The notes under the pieces: generated by a model
Told to the model about the DNA's origin: nothing
Database searches by the model: none
What the model saw: the letters and a program-made list of their open reading frames with translations, nothing else
Shown: piece by piece, positions 45,261 through 53,443 of the stretch
Layout of the letters: each line of letters opens with the position of its first letter
How positions within the stretch are numbered: position 1 is the stretch's first letter
Made by a program: the position numbers and the translations under genes
From: Streptomyces tuirus
GTDB lineage: Bacteria; Actinomycetota; Actinomycetes; Streptomycetales; Streptomycetaceae
Assembly: GCF_014701095.1 (NCBI RefSeq)
Contig: NZ_AP023439.1
Location: 5,940,001 to 6,004,000, forward strand
DNA: 64,000 nt
Reading direction: 5' to 3'

Positions 45261-46004
45261 ATGAGTGACGACGCCTCCACCACGGCCTCCAGCGCCGCGC
45301 CCGACCGCATCGCGAACAAGGGCAAGCTGGCCAAGGACCTCAACGAGGTCATCCGCTACACGCTCTGGTCCGTCTTCAAGCTGAAGGACGTCCTCCCCGA
45401 GGACCGCGCCGGGTACGCCGACGAGGTCCAGGAGCTGTTCGACCAGCTCGCCGCCAAGGACGTGACCGTCCGCGGCACCTACGACGTCTCGGGCCTGCGC
45501 GCCGACGCCGACCTCATGATCTGGTGGCACGCGGAGACCAGCGACGCGCTGCAGGAGGCGTACAACCTCTTCCGCCGGACGAAGCTGGGCCGCGCCCTGG
45601 AGCCCGTCTGGTCGAACATGGCGCTGCACCGCCCCGCCGAGTTCAACCGCTCGCACATCCCGGCGTTCCTCGCCGACGAGACGCCCCGCAACTATGTGAG
45701 CGTCTACCCCTTCGTGCGGTCCTACGACTGGTACCTGCTGCCCGACGAGGACCGCCGCCGCATGCTCGCCGACCACGGCAAGATGGCCCGCGGCTACCCG
45801 GACGTGCGCGCCAACACCGTCGCCTCGTTCTCCCTCGGCGACTACGAGTGGATCCTCGCCTTCGAGGCCGACGAGCTGTACCGCATCGTCGACCTCATGC
45901 GCCACCTGCGCGCCTCGGAGGCCCGTAGGCACGTCCGCGAGGAGGTGCCGTTCTACACCGGCCGCCGCAAGGACATCGCCGAGCTGGTCGCCTCGCTGGC
46001 CTGA
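45261..46004 (+). CDS. hemQ: Coproheme decarboxylase (HemQ/ChdC)
   Basis: 247 aa from ATG 45261 (MSDDAST). An ATG at 45252 that overlaps the hemG stop is the alternative; GGGAG fits either. It removes two propionates from coproheme with peroxide to give haem b. Visible: NEVIRYTLWSVFK, the catalytic Tyr in SVYPFVRSYDWYLLP, and the haem-ligand His in MLADHGKMARGY. Its TGA directly abuts the reverse TGA of the S33 gene. Confidence 0.95.
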   Translation: MSDDASTTASSAAPDRIANKGKLAKDLNEVIRYTLWSVFKLKDVLPEDRAGYADEVQELFDQLAAKDVTVRGTYDVSGLRADADLMIWWHAETSDALQEAYNLFRRTKLGRALEPVWSNMALHRPAEFNRSHIPAFLADETPRNYVSVYPFVRSYDWYLLPDEDRRRMLADHGKMARGYPDVRANTVASFSLGDYEWILAFEADELYRIVDLMRHLRASEARRHVREEVPFYTGRRKDIAELVASLA

Positions 46005-47663
46005 TCAGCGGATGGGTCGCACGGCCCCGGCCCGGTCCGGGGCCGTCGGCTTCGGTTCCGCGTGCGGGGCCGTCGGCTTCGGTTCCGCGTGCGGGGCCGT
46101 CGGCTTGGGTTCCGCGTGCGGGGCGCACTGCGCGCCGCGTCCCGGGAGCCGGCCCTCCAGCAGATACGCCTCCATGTGCCCGTTGACGCAGGCGTTCGGC
46201 CCGCCCGCCAGCCCGTGGGCGCCCGCGTCCCGCTCCGTCACCAGCACCGAGCCCGCCAGGCGGTCGTGGAGTTCGAGGGCGCCGTCGTACGGCGTCGCGG
46301 CGTCCCGCTCGGCGGCCAGGATCAGGACCGGCGGCAGCTCGCCCGGCCCGGCGCCGACGTCGATCGGCCGCTGCCGGGGCGCCCGCCAGTACGCGCACGG
46401 CAGATTCGTCCACACGTTGTCCCAGGTCTCGAAGGGCGCCACCCGCGCGAGCCGGGTGTTGTCCCGGTCCCACACCCTCCAGTCGGTGGGCCAGGGCGCG
46501 TCGTTGCACTCGACGGCCACGTAGACCGCGCGGGAGTTCTCCGCCTCGACGGCCGCCTCCGGGTGCTGCTCCATCTGCTCGATCAGGGGCTGGGCATCAC
46601 CCTTGAGGTACGCCGACAGCGCGTGCGCGCGGTGCGGCCACTGGTCGTCGTAGTAGCCGGCCTGCAGGAACGCCGCGTGCAACTGCCCCGGTCCGACCTT
46701 CCCGCCCGCGGGCTCGGCGGCCAGTCTTGCGCTCGCCCGTTCGTAACTGCGCAGCACCTCCCGCTCCGTCGCGCCCAGCCCGTACACGCCGTCGTGCCGG
46801 GCGATCCACTCCCGCACGTCCCGCCAGCGGTCCTCGAACGCCGCCGACTGGGCGAGGTTGTTGCGGTACCAGATCCGCCCGGGGCCGGGGTGGACCACCG
46901 AGTCGAACACCATCCGCCGTACGTGCGCGGGGAACAGCGTCGCGTACAGGGCACCGAAGTAGGTGCCGTAGGACGAGCCCATGAAGGTCAGCCGCTCCTC
47001 GCCGAGTGCGGCGCGCAGCACGTCGAGGTCGCGGGCGTTGTTCAGCGAGTGGTAGTGCCGCAGCGCGTCGCCGTTGCGCTCGGCGCAGCCCCGCGCGTAC
47101 GCCTTGGCCTTGGCGATGCGCTCCCTCTTGTACGCCTCCGAGGGGTGGACCGGCGCCTGCGAGGGACCGGTGAGGAACTGCTTCGGGTCCTTGCACGACA
47201 GCGGTGCCGAACGGCCGACCCCGCGCGGGGCGTAGCCGACGAGGTCGTACGCGGCGGCGATCCGCTTCCACTCGGGGAGCAGGCCGATGAGCGGGAAGTA
47301 CAGGCCGGTGGCACCCGGGCCGCCCGGGTTGTGGACGAGGGCGCCCTGCCGGAGGACCTTCCGCTCGCCGCCGCCCGGGTCCTTCCGGGTGGCCCGGGCC
47401 CTGCTGACGGAGAGTGCGATCTGCCGGCCGTCCGGGCGGGCGTAGTCCAGCGGGACGCTCACCGTGCCGCACTGCATGCTGCCCGGCAGGTCCTGCGCGT
47501 CGGGGCACGGGCCGAAGTCGACACCGGCCGCCTTCGCGCGCGCGGCGGCCACGGCGGTGCCGCGCCGCTCGGCCGCGCCCGTCCGGTCCTCGGCGTCCGG
47601 GGCCCCGGTGAGGGCGCTCAGCAGCAAGGACCCGGCGGCCGAGTAGAGGAGGGCGGCTCTCAT
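46005..47663 (-). CDS. Secreted S33-family alpha/beta-hydrolase (tripeptidyl aminopeptidase-like)
   Basis: 552 aa from ATG 47663 with GAAGGGA upstream. Signal peptide, then an alpha/beta-hydrolase: HNPGGPGATG (oxyanion), nucleophile Ser in FMGSSYGTYFG, Asp in ERDAATPYDGA and His in AGAHGLAGG near the C-terminus, with a TAP C-terminal domain. These enzymes release tripeptides outside the cell. The C-terminus carries three copies of a nine-residue unit HAEPKPTAP. Confidence 0.9.
   Translation of the reverse strand: MRAALLYSAAGSLLLSALTGAPDAEDRTGAAERRGTAVAAARAKAAGVDFGPCPDAQDLPGSMQCGTVSVPLDYARPDGRQIALSVSRARATRKDPGGGERKVLRQGALVHNPGGPGATGLYFPLIGLLPEWKRIAAAYDLVGYAPRGVGRSAPLSCKDPKQFLTGPSQAPVHPSEAYKRERIAKAKAYARGCAERNGDALRHYHSLNNARDLDVLRAALGEERLTFMGSSYGTYFGALYATLFPAHVRRMVFDSVVHPGPGRIWYRNNLAQSAAFEDRWRDVREWIARHDGVYGLGATEREVLRSYERASARLAAEPAGGKVGPGQLHAAFLQAGYYDDQWPHRAHALSAYLKGDAQPLIEQMEQHPEAAVEAENSRAVYVAVECNDAPWPTDWRVWDRDNTRLARVAPFETWDNVWTNLPCAYWRAPRQRPIDVGAGPGELPPVLILAAERDAATPYDGALELHDRLAGSVLVTERDAGAHGLAGGPNACVNGHMEAYLLEGRLPGRGAQCAPHAEPKPTAPHAEPKPTAPHAEPKPTAPDRAGAVRPIR
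46042..46122 (-). repeat. Three 27-bp tandem repeats inside the S33 gene
   Basis: The 27-bp unit starting GCCGTCGGCTTCGGTTCCGC is repeated three times (one base differs in the third). It encodes HAEPKPTAP three times, a likely variable linker at the protein end. Confidence 0.9.
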
Positions 47664-47776
47664 GCGTATCCCTTCGGTGCACGGTGGCGACGAAAGGGAT
47701 GTTTCGTTCGGGCGGAGGGGAAGGCAAGCACCGTCGACCGGTGTCGGGCCGCATGCCCCCGCGCGCCCCCGGTCGG

Positions 47777-48547
47777 TCAGTCGTGCGGCTCGCGGTGCGC
47801 GAACGCGGCGCGCAGGTCCGGTTCGCCGATCGCGCGCACGCCCCGTACGGCGACCGAGGTGAGGTACGTACGGTCGTCGGCGGCGCCGTCCGCGGTGCGG
47901 GTCAGCGCGCCGAGCAGCCGCTGGCCGGCCGGAGAGGCCCAGCGCGAGTAGGGGTGGATCTCGACCCGGGCGACCACCAGGCAGCTCAGCGTCAGGGCGA
48001 GCGGCAGCGCGAACCACAGGGCGACCAGGTGCCGGGGCATGTCCGGCGGAAGCGGCGTCAGCAGCGCGGCCACGCCCAGCCCGAGGACACCGACGGCCGC
48101 GACGCGCACCTGCCGCACGGCCGCGGCGACCGTCGTGCGGGCACTGTCGGGCACCGCGAGCCCCGCGCGCACCAGCCCCTCGGCGATCCCGCGCACCGGG
48201 TCCGCCGCGGCGGCCGTGGCCCGCACCGGCGCGATACGGCACTGCCCGTCGGGACCGATGGCCCCTATCACCGACCGCTCCATCTCGTCCCGCCCGCGCG
48301 GGTCGACGACCGTCGCCCAGCCGGTGTGGGCCAGGAGCAGCCGGCGCTGGCGGGCCATGGCGACCAGGGTCACGTCGGCGACCCGCCGAGGGCCGCCCGA
48401 GAGGAACGCGGCCTCGTACAGCGTGAGTTCACGCCCCCGGCCGGTGTCCGCGTCCACCGCCGCCGCCCGCACGGCGGCCAGACACAGGCGCGTGCACGCC
48501 GTGCCGGCCACGGCCCAGGCCGCCAGCAGGAAAAGAACCCAGAGCAT
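47777..48547 (-). CDS. TIGR04222-domain membrane protein
   Basis: 256 aa from ATG 48547. One N-terminal membrane helix, then the TIGR04222 pattern LYEAAFLSGGPRRVADVTLVAMARQ, WATVVDP, and two further hydrophobic segments near 150-200. Many members of this family end in a Gly/Cys-rich tail and lie beside DUF692 genes; this one ends REPHD with no such tail. The DUF692 gene lies 4.9 kb away, beyond a betaine cassette. Function unknown. Start region carries two direct repeats. Confidence 0.75.
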   Translation of the reverse strand: MLWVLFLLAAWAVAGTACTRLCLAAVRAAAVDADTGRGRELTLYEAAFLSGGPRRVADVTLVAMARQRRLLLAHTGWATVVDPRGRDEMERSVIGAIGPDGQCRIAPVRATAAAADPVRGIAEGLVRAGLAVPDSARTTVAAAVRQVRVAAVGVLGLGVAALLTPLPPDMPRHLVALWFALPLALTLSCLVVARVEIHPYSRWASPAGQRLLGALTRTADGAADDRTYLTSVAVRGVRAIGEPDLRAAFAHREPHD

Positions 48548-48550
48548 ATG

Positions 48551-48625
48551 TTGTTTGTATGTGACACGGTCCCGAAAGCACCATGCCTCGTTCACAATCC
48601 GGACGGAGTGTTGTCGGTATGTGAC
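48551..48625. promoter_or_regulatory. Two 15-bp direct repeats 60 bp apart before the TIGR04222 gene
   Basis: TTGTTTGTATGTGAC (48551-48565) and TTGTCGGTATGTGAC (48611-48625) differ at two positions and are exactly 60 bp apart. The first touches the start codon. They may be binding sites for a regulator or a duplicated promoter. The remainder of 48548-48830 shows nothing else. Confidence 0.5.
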
Positions 48626-48830
48626 GTTCCGTTTCAGTCCGGTGGCGGGCTGTAGGCGGGCGGCGGGAGCGTGTGATCCGGTGCGGGCCGGGCGACTAGC
48701 CCACCTGGGTCCTCTGGGCCGCCCGGACGCCGTCGCGGCGGTGTGCCCCGTGGCCGCCGCCCGCCCGATGGGCCATGTTGCTGACCGTCGAGCCGATCGG
48801 GCTCCGGCCGGACGCGAAGGAGGCCCAGCG

Positions 48831-50300
48831 GTGGGTGAGCTGTACATCGACGGCGAGTGGACACAGGCCGCGTCCGGAGGCCGGCGCGAGGTGATCAACC
48901 CCTACGACGCCTCGGTCGTCACCACCGTCGACGAGGCCGACGCCACCGACGTCGACCGCGCCGTGCGCGCCGCCCGGCGCGCCTTCGCCGAGGAGGACTG
49001 GGCGGGCGCCCCCACCCGCCGCCGCGCCGACCTGCTGATGCGTGTCCACGACCTGCTGCTGCGCGACCGCGAGGACATCGCCCGCACCGAGACGCTCGAC
49101 ACCGGCAAGACGCTCACCGAAGCCCGGATCGACGTGGAGGACGTGGCGAACGCCTTCCGCTACTACGCCGAACTCGCGGGCAAGGACGGCGGCCGGGTCG
49201 TCGACGTCAACCCGGACGTCCTCAGCCGCGTCGTCTACCAGCCGGTCGGCGTGTGCGCGCTCATCGCCCCGTGGAACTACCCGCTGCTCCAGGCCTCCTG
49301 GAAGGTCGCCCCGGCGCTGGCCGCCGGCAACACCTTCGTCCTCAAGCCCAGCGAGACCACCCCGCTCACCACCATCATCATGATCCGGCTCATCGAGGAG
49401 GCCGGCGCCCCGCCCGGCGTCGCCAACCTCGTGCTCGGCTCCGGGGCGACCGTGGGCGCGGCCCTGACCCGCCACCCCGACGTCGACCTGGTCTCCTTCA
49501 CCGGCGGCCTGAACACCGGCCGGGCCATCATGGCCGCCGCCGCCGACGAGGGACCGCGGAACATCGCCCTGGAACTGGGCGGCAAGAACCCCAACATCGT
49601 CTTCGCCGACGCCGACTTCGACGCCGCCGTCGACTACGCGCTGGACGCCGCCTTCCTGCACTCCGGGCAGGTCTGCTCGGCCGGTTCACGCCTGCTCGTC
49701 GAGGACTCCCTGCACGACCGGTTCGTCGAGGCCTACGCCGAGCGCGCCCGGGCGATCCGGCTCGGCAACGGCCTGGACGAAGGCACCGAGAGCGGCCCGC
49801 TCAGCTCCGCCGAGCACCGCGAGAAGGTCGAGGGCTACATCGCCATCGCCAAGGAGGAGGGCGCCCGGCTCGTCACCGGAGGCACCCGCCCCGACGACCC
49901 CGCCCTCAGCAACGGCTTCTTCCTGCTGCCGACGATCTTCGCCGACTGCGACCGGTCCATGCGCATCGTCCAGGAGGAGGTCTTCGGCCCGGTCGTCACC
50001 GTCGAACGCTTCCGCACCGAGGACGAGGCGGTGGAACTCGGCAACGACACCCGCTACGGCCTCGCCGGCGGCGTGTGGACCTCCGACGCGAGCCGCGCCC
50101 AGCGCGTCGCCCAGCGGCTGAGGCACGGCACCGTGTGGATCAACGACTTCCACCCCTACGTACCGCAGGCCGAGTGGGGCGGCTTCGGCCGCTCCGGCGT
50201 CGGACGCGAGCTCGGCCCCACGGGGCTGCGCGAGTACCAGGAGGCCAAGCACATCTACCAGAACCTCGCCCCCGCCCCTTCCGGCTGGTTCAAGGGCTGA
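48831..50300 (+). CDS. betB: Betaine-aldehyde dehydrogenase-like aldehyde dehydrogenase
   Basis: 489 aa from GTG 48831 with GAAGGAGG 7 nt upstream. NAD-dependent ALDH fold: APWNYPLLQASWKVAPALAAGN, general-base Glu in LELGGKNPN, nucleophilic Cys in SGQVCSAGSRL, and EEVFGPVV. Together with the following GMC oxidase and transporter it suggests choline to glycine-betaine conversion for osmoprotection; another amino-aldehyde substrate is possible. Confidence 0.85.
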   Translation: MGELYIDGEWTQAASGGRREVINPYDASVVTTVDEADATDVDRAVRAARRAFAEEDWAGAPTRRRADLLMRVHDLLLRDREDIARTETLDTGKTLTEARIDVEDVANAFRYYAELAGKDGGRVVDVNPDVLSRVVYQPVGVCALIAPWNYPLLQASWKVAPALAAGNTFVLKPSETTPLTTIIMIRLIEEAGAPPGVANLVLGSGATVGAALTRHPDVDLVSFTGGLNTGRAIMAAAADEGPRNIALELGGKNPNIVFADADFDAAVDYALDAAFLHSGQVCSAGSRLLVEDSLHDRFVEAYAERARAIRLGNGLDEGTESGPLSSAEHREKVEGYIAIAKEEGARLVTGGTRPDDPALSNGFFLLPTIFADCDRSMRIVQEEVFGPVVTVERFRTEDEAVELGNDTRYGLAGGVWTSDASRAQRVAQRLRHGTVWINDFHPYVPQAEWGGFGRSGVGRELGPTGLREYQEAKHIYQNLAPAPSGWFKG

Positions 50301-50351
50301 CACCCGCGCCCCGTCCGCCCGTTCACGACGGCCACCGAAGAAAGGCACCGC

Positions 50352-51908
50352 ATGGCCACCATCCCCGCGCACGGCGCCGAGTCCGCCTACGACTACGTCA
50401 TCGTCGGCGGCGGCACCGCCGGCTGTGTGCTCGCCGCCCGGCTGAGCGAGGACCCCGACTGCCGCGTCTGCGTCATCGAGGGCGGCCCCAGCGATGTCGG
50501 CGACGAGCGCATCCTGCGCCTGCGCAACTGGATCAACCTGCTCGGCTCGGAGTTCGACTACGGCTACACCACCGTCGAGCAGCCGCGCGGCAACTCGCAC
50601 ATCCTGCACTCCCGGGCCCGGGTGCTCGGCGGCTGCTCCTCGCACAACACCCTGATCAGCTTCCTGCCGCTGCCGCAGGACCTCGACGACTGGGTGAGCC
50701 ACGGCTGCTCCGGCTGGGACCCGGCGACGATCCTGCCCTACCGCGACCGGCTGCTCACCCGGATCGTGCCCGTGGCCGAGGCCGACCGCAATCCCATCGC
50801 CAAGGACTTCGTCACCGCCGCCTCCCGCGCCCTCGGCGTCCCCGTCATCGAGGACTTCAACGCCGAACCCTTCGCCGAGGGCACCGGGTTCTTCTCGCTG
50901 GCCTACGAGCCGGAGGGCAACCTGCGCCAGTCCGCGTCCGTCGCCTACCTCCACCCGGTGCTCGACCGGCCCAACCTCACGCTGAAGCTGGAGACCTGGG
51001 CCCACCGGCTGATCCCCGACGCGTCGGGCCGGCTGACCCGGGTCGCCGTCCGGGGCGCCGACGGCGAACCCGCCACCGTGCGTGCCGAGCGCGAACTCCT
51101 GCTGTGCGCGGGCGCCATCGACACCCCGCGCCTGCTGCTGCTCTCCGGCATCGGCCCGGCCGACGACCTGCGCGCCCTGGGCATCGCCGTACGGGCCGAC
51201 CTGCCCGGTGTCGGGGAGAACCTGCTGGACCACCCCGAGTCCGTGATCGTCTGGGAGACCGCGGGGCCGCTGCCGCCCAACTCCGCGATGGACTCCGACG
51301 CCGGTCTGTTCCTGCGCCGCGACAAGAGCCAGCCGCGCCCCGACCTGATGTTCCACTTCTACCAGGTGCCGTTCACCGTCAACACCGAACGCCTGGGCTA
51401 CCCCGTACCGCAGCACGGGGTGTGCATGACCCCGAACGTCCCGCGGGCCCGCTCCACCGGCCGCATGTGGCTGCGCAGCAACAACCCCGCCGAGCATCCC
51501 GCCCTGGACTTCCGGTACTTCACCGATCCCGAGGGGTACGACGAGCGCACCATCGTGGACGGCCTCAAGGTCGCCCGCGAGGTCGCCGGGGCCGGCCCGC
51601 TGCGCGACTGGCTCGTCCGCGAGGTCGCACCCGGCCCGGACGTCGTCTCCGACGCCGACCTGTCGGAGTACGGCCGCCGCGCGGCCCACACCGTCTACCA
51701 CCCGGCCGGCACCTGCCGGATGGGCGCGGCGGACGACCCGGCGGCCGTCTGCGACCCCGAGCTGAGACTGCGGGGCTTCGAGGGCGTGCGGATCGTCGAC
51801 GCGTCGGTGTTCCCGACGATGCCCACCATCAACCCGATGGTGACCGTGCTGCTCGCCGCCGAACGCGCCGCCGACCTGATCAAGGCGGAACGAGGGGCAC
51901 ACCGATGA
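50352..51908 (+). CDS. GMC-family oxidoreductase, choline dehydrogenase-like
   Basis: 518 aa from ATG with GAAGAAAGG upstream. FAD motif DYVIVGGGTAGCVLAARL, GMC block RVLGGCSSHN, the second signature GAIDTPRLLLLSGIGP, and catalytic His in HTVYHPAGTCRMG. It would oxidise choline or a similar alcohol to the aldehyde used by the preceding dehydrogenase. Its stop overlaps the permease start (ATGA). Confidence 0.88.
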   Translation: MATIPAHGAESAYDYVIVGGGTAGCVLAARLSEDPDCRVCVIEGGPSDVGDERILRLRNWINLLGSEFDYGYTTVEQPRGNSHILHSRARVLGGCSSHNTLISFLPLPQDLDDWVSHGCSGWDPATILPYRDRLLTRIVPVAEADRNPIAKDFVTAASRALGVPVIEDFNAEPFAEGTGFFSLAYEPEGNLRQSASVAYLHPVLDRPNLTLKLETWAHRLIPDASGRLTRVAVRGADGEPATVRAERELLLCAGAIDTPRLLLLSGIGPADDLRALGIAVRADLPGVGENLLDHPESVIVWETAGPLPPNSAMDSDAGLFLRRDKSQPRPDLMFHFYQVPFTVNTERLGYPVPQHGVCMTPNVPRARSTGRMWLRSNNPAEHPALDFRYFTDPEGYDERTIVDGLKVAREVAGAGPLRDWLVREVAPGPDVVSDADLSEYGRRAAHTVYHPAGTCRMGAADDPAAVCDPELRLRGFEGVRIVDASVFPTMPTINPMVTVLLAAERAADLIKAERGAHR

Positions 51909-53407
51909 CCGGGACACAGCCTCCCGCACCGGCGTCCGGCGCCCCCTCCGGGGAGCCGGGCTCGGAGTTCCGCAAGGACATGAGCCCTTGGGCCAACTTC
52001 GCCCTCGGCTTCACCTACCTCTCCCCGGTGGTGGGCACCTACACCCTCTTCGGCGTCGCGATCGCCGACGGCGGACCGCCCATGATCTGGGCGTTCCTGA
52101 TCGCCGGCTGCGGCCAGTTCCTCGTCGCGCTGATCTTCGGCGAGATCGTCGCCCAGTACCCGATCGCGGGCGGCGTCTACCCCTGGGCCCGGCGGCTGTG
52201 GGGCAAGCGCTGGGCGTGGATGACCGGCTGGGTGTACATGTGGGCACTGCTGGTGACCATCACCTCCGTCGCCTACGGCGCCGGCCCCTACATCGCCATC
52301 CTCTTCGGCTTCAGAGCCACCGTGCACACCACCGTGCTGTGCACCGCCGTGCTCATCGTCGTCGCCATCCTCATCAACTACATGGGCACCAAGGCACTGT
52401 CGACGGCGGCGCTCATCGGTTTCGCCGGCGAGCTCATCGGCGCCCTCGTCGTCGGCGTCTACCTGCTGGCCACCCACCGTCACCACGGACTCGGCGTCGT
52501 CTTCGACACCTACAACGTCGAGGGAGACGGCTCCTACCTGCCGGCGTTCCTCGCAGCCGCCATCATCGGCCTCTACCAGTACTACGGCTTCGAGGCGTGC
52601 GGCGACACCGCCGAGGAGGTCGCCCACCCGGGCCGGGTCATCCCCCGCGCGATGCGCCGCACCATCTACATCGGCGGCGCGGCGGCCACGTTCACCTGCA
52701 TGTCGCTGCTGCTGTCCGTCACGGACTTCAACGCGATCATCTCCGGCGAGCAGACCGACCCGGTGGTGGACGTGCTGTACGACGCCATGGGCGAGACCGG
52801 GGCGCGGATGGTGATGGCCGTGGTGCTGATCTCCTTCCTGTCCTGCACGATCAGCCTCCAGGCCGCGGCCGGGCGGCTCATCTACTCCTACGCCCGTGAC
52901 GAGATGATCGTCGGGCACCGGCTGCTGCGGCGATTCATCCACTCCCGCGCGGTGCCGAGCTGGGCGCTGTTCGTGTCCGCGGCGGTGCCGCTGGCCATCG
53001 CCTTCGCCTCACTGCTCTCCGAGGACGCCCTCACCAACATCGTCTCGTTCGCGATCCTCGGCATCTACGGCTCGTTCCAGATGGTGGTCCTCGCCGCGCT
53101 GCGCGCCCGGCTCAAGGGCTGGCGTCCGGCAGGGGAGTTCACCCTGGGCCGCTGGGGACTCACGGTGAACATCGCGGCGCTGGTCTACGGCATCGCCGCC
53201 ATCATCAACATCTGCTGGCCCCGCTCCCCGGAGAAGTCCTGGTGGGAGAACTGGATCGTCCTGCTGTGCGGCGGTGTAGTGCTGGGGACGGGCCTGCTCT
53301 ACATGTTCACCACGCACCACTACGGCCGTGGCAACGCCCCCGCGGGCGACGCCGTGCCGGACAAGGCCGGTGCGACGTCCGGAGGAACTCCTCCCGGACA
53401 GGGATGA
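51905..53407 (+). CDS. APC-superfamily permease of the betaine/choline cassette
   Basis: 500 aa, about 12 membrane segments; ALGFTYLSPVVGTYTLFG, the GGVYPWARRLWGKRW block and YGFEACGDTAEEVAHPGRVIPRAM are typical of the amino-acid/polyamine/choline transporter family. Overlap with the GMC gene and their joint occurrence suggest it imports the substrate (choline or an amine). Confidence 0.86.
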   Translation: MTGTQPPAPASGAPSGEPGSEFRKDMSPWANFALGFTYLSPVVGTYTLFGVAIADGGPPMIWAFLIAGCGQFLVALIFGEIVAQYPIAGGVYPWARRLWGKRWAWMTGWVYMWALLVTITSVAYGAGPYIAILFGFRATVHTTVLCTAVLIVVAILINYMGTKALSTAALIGFAGELIGALVVGVYLLATHRHHGLGVVFDTYNVEGDGSYLPAFLAAAIIGLYQYYGFEACGDTAEEVAHPGRVIPRAMRRTIYIGGAAATFTCMSLLLSVTDFNAIISGEQTDPVVDVLYDAMGETGARMVMAVVLISFLSCTISLQAAAGRLIYSYARDEMIVGHRLLRRFIHSRAVPSWALFVSAAVPLAIAFASLLSEDALTNIVSFAILGIYGSFQMVVLAALRARLKGWRPAGEFTLGRWGLTVNIAALVYGIAAIINICWPRSPEKSWWENWIVLLCGGVVLGTGLLYMFTTHHYGRGNAPAGDAVPDKAGATSGGTPPGQG

Positions 53408-53443
53408 CACGAGAGGTGCGGGGCAACGGCCGGCCCCTCACCC

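Noticed and set aside
43734..46004. 756-residue frame ending in HemQ
   Set aside because: Only its last 247-250 residues are HemQ; the first part is the shifted frame of hemG.
48857..53407. 1516-residue plus-strand frame through the betaine cassette
   Set aside because: Only the last 500 residues are a protein; the rest is out-of-frame reading of betB and the GMC gene, full of Arg/Pro.
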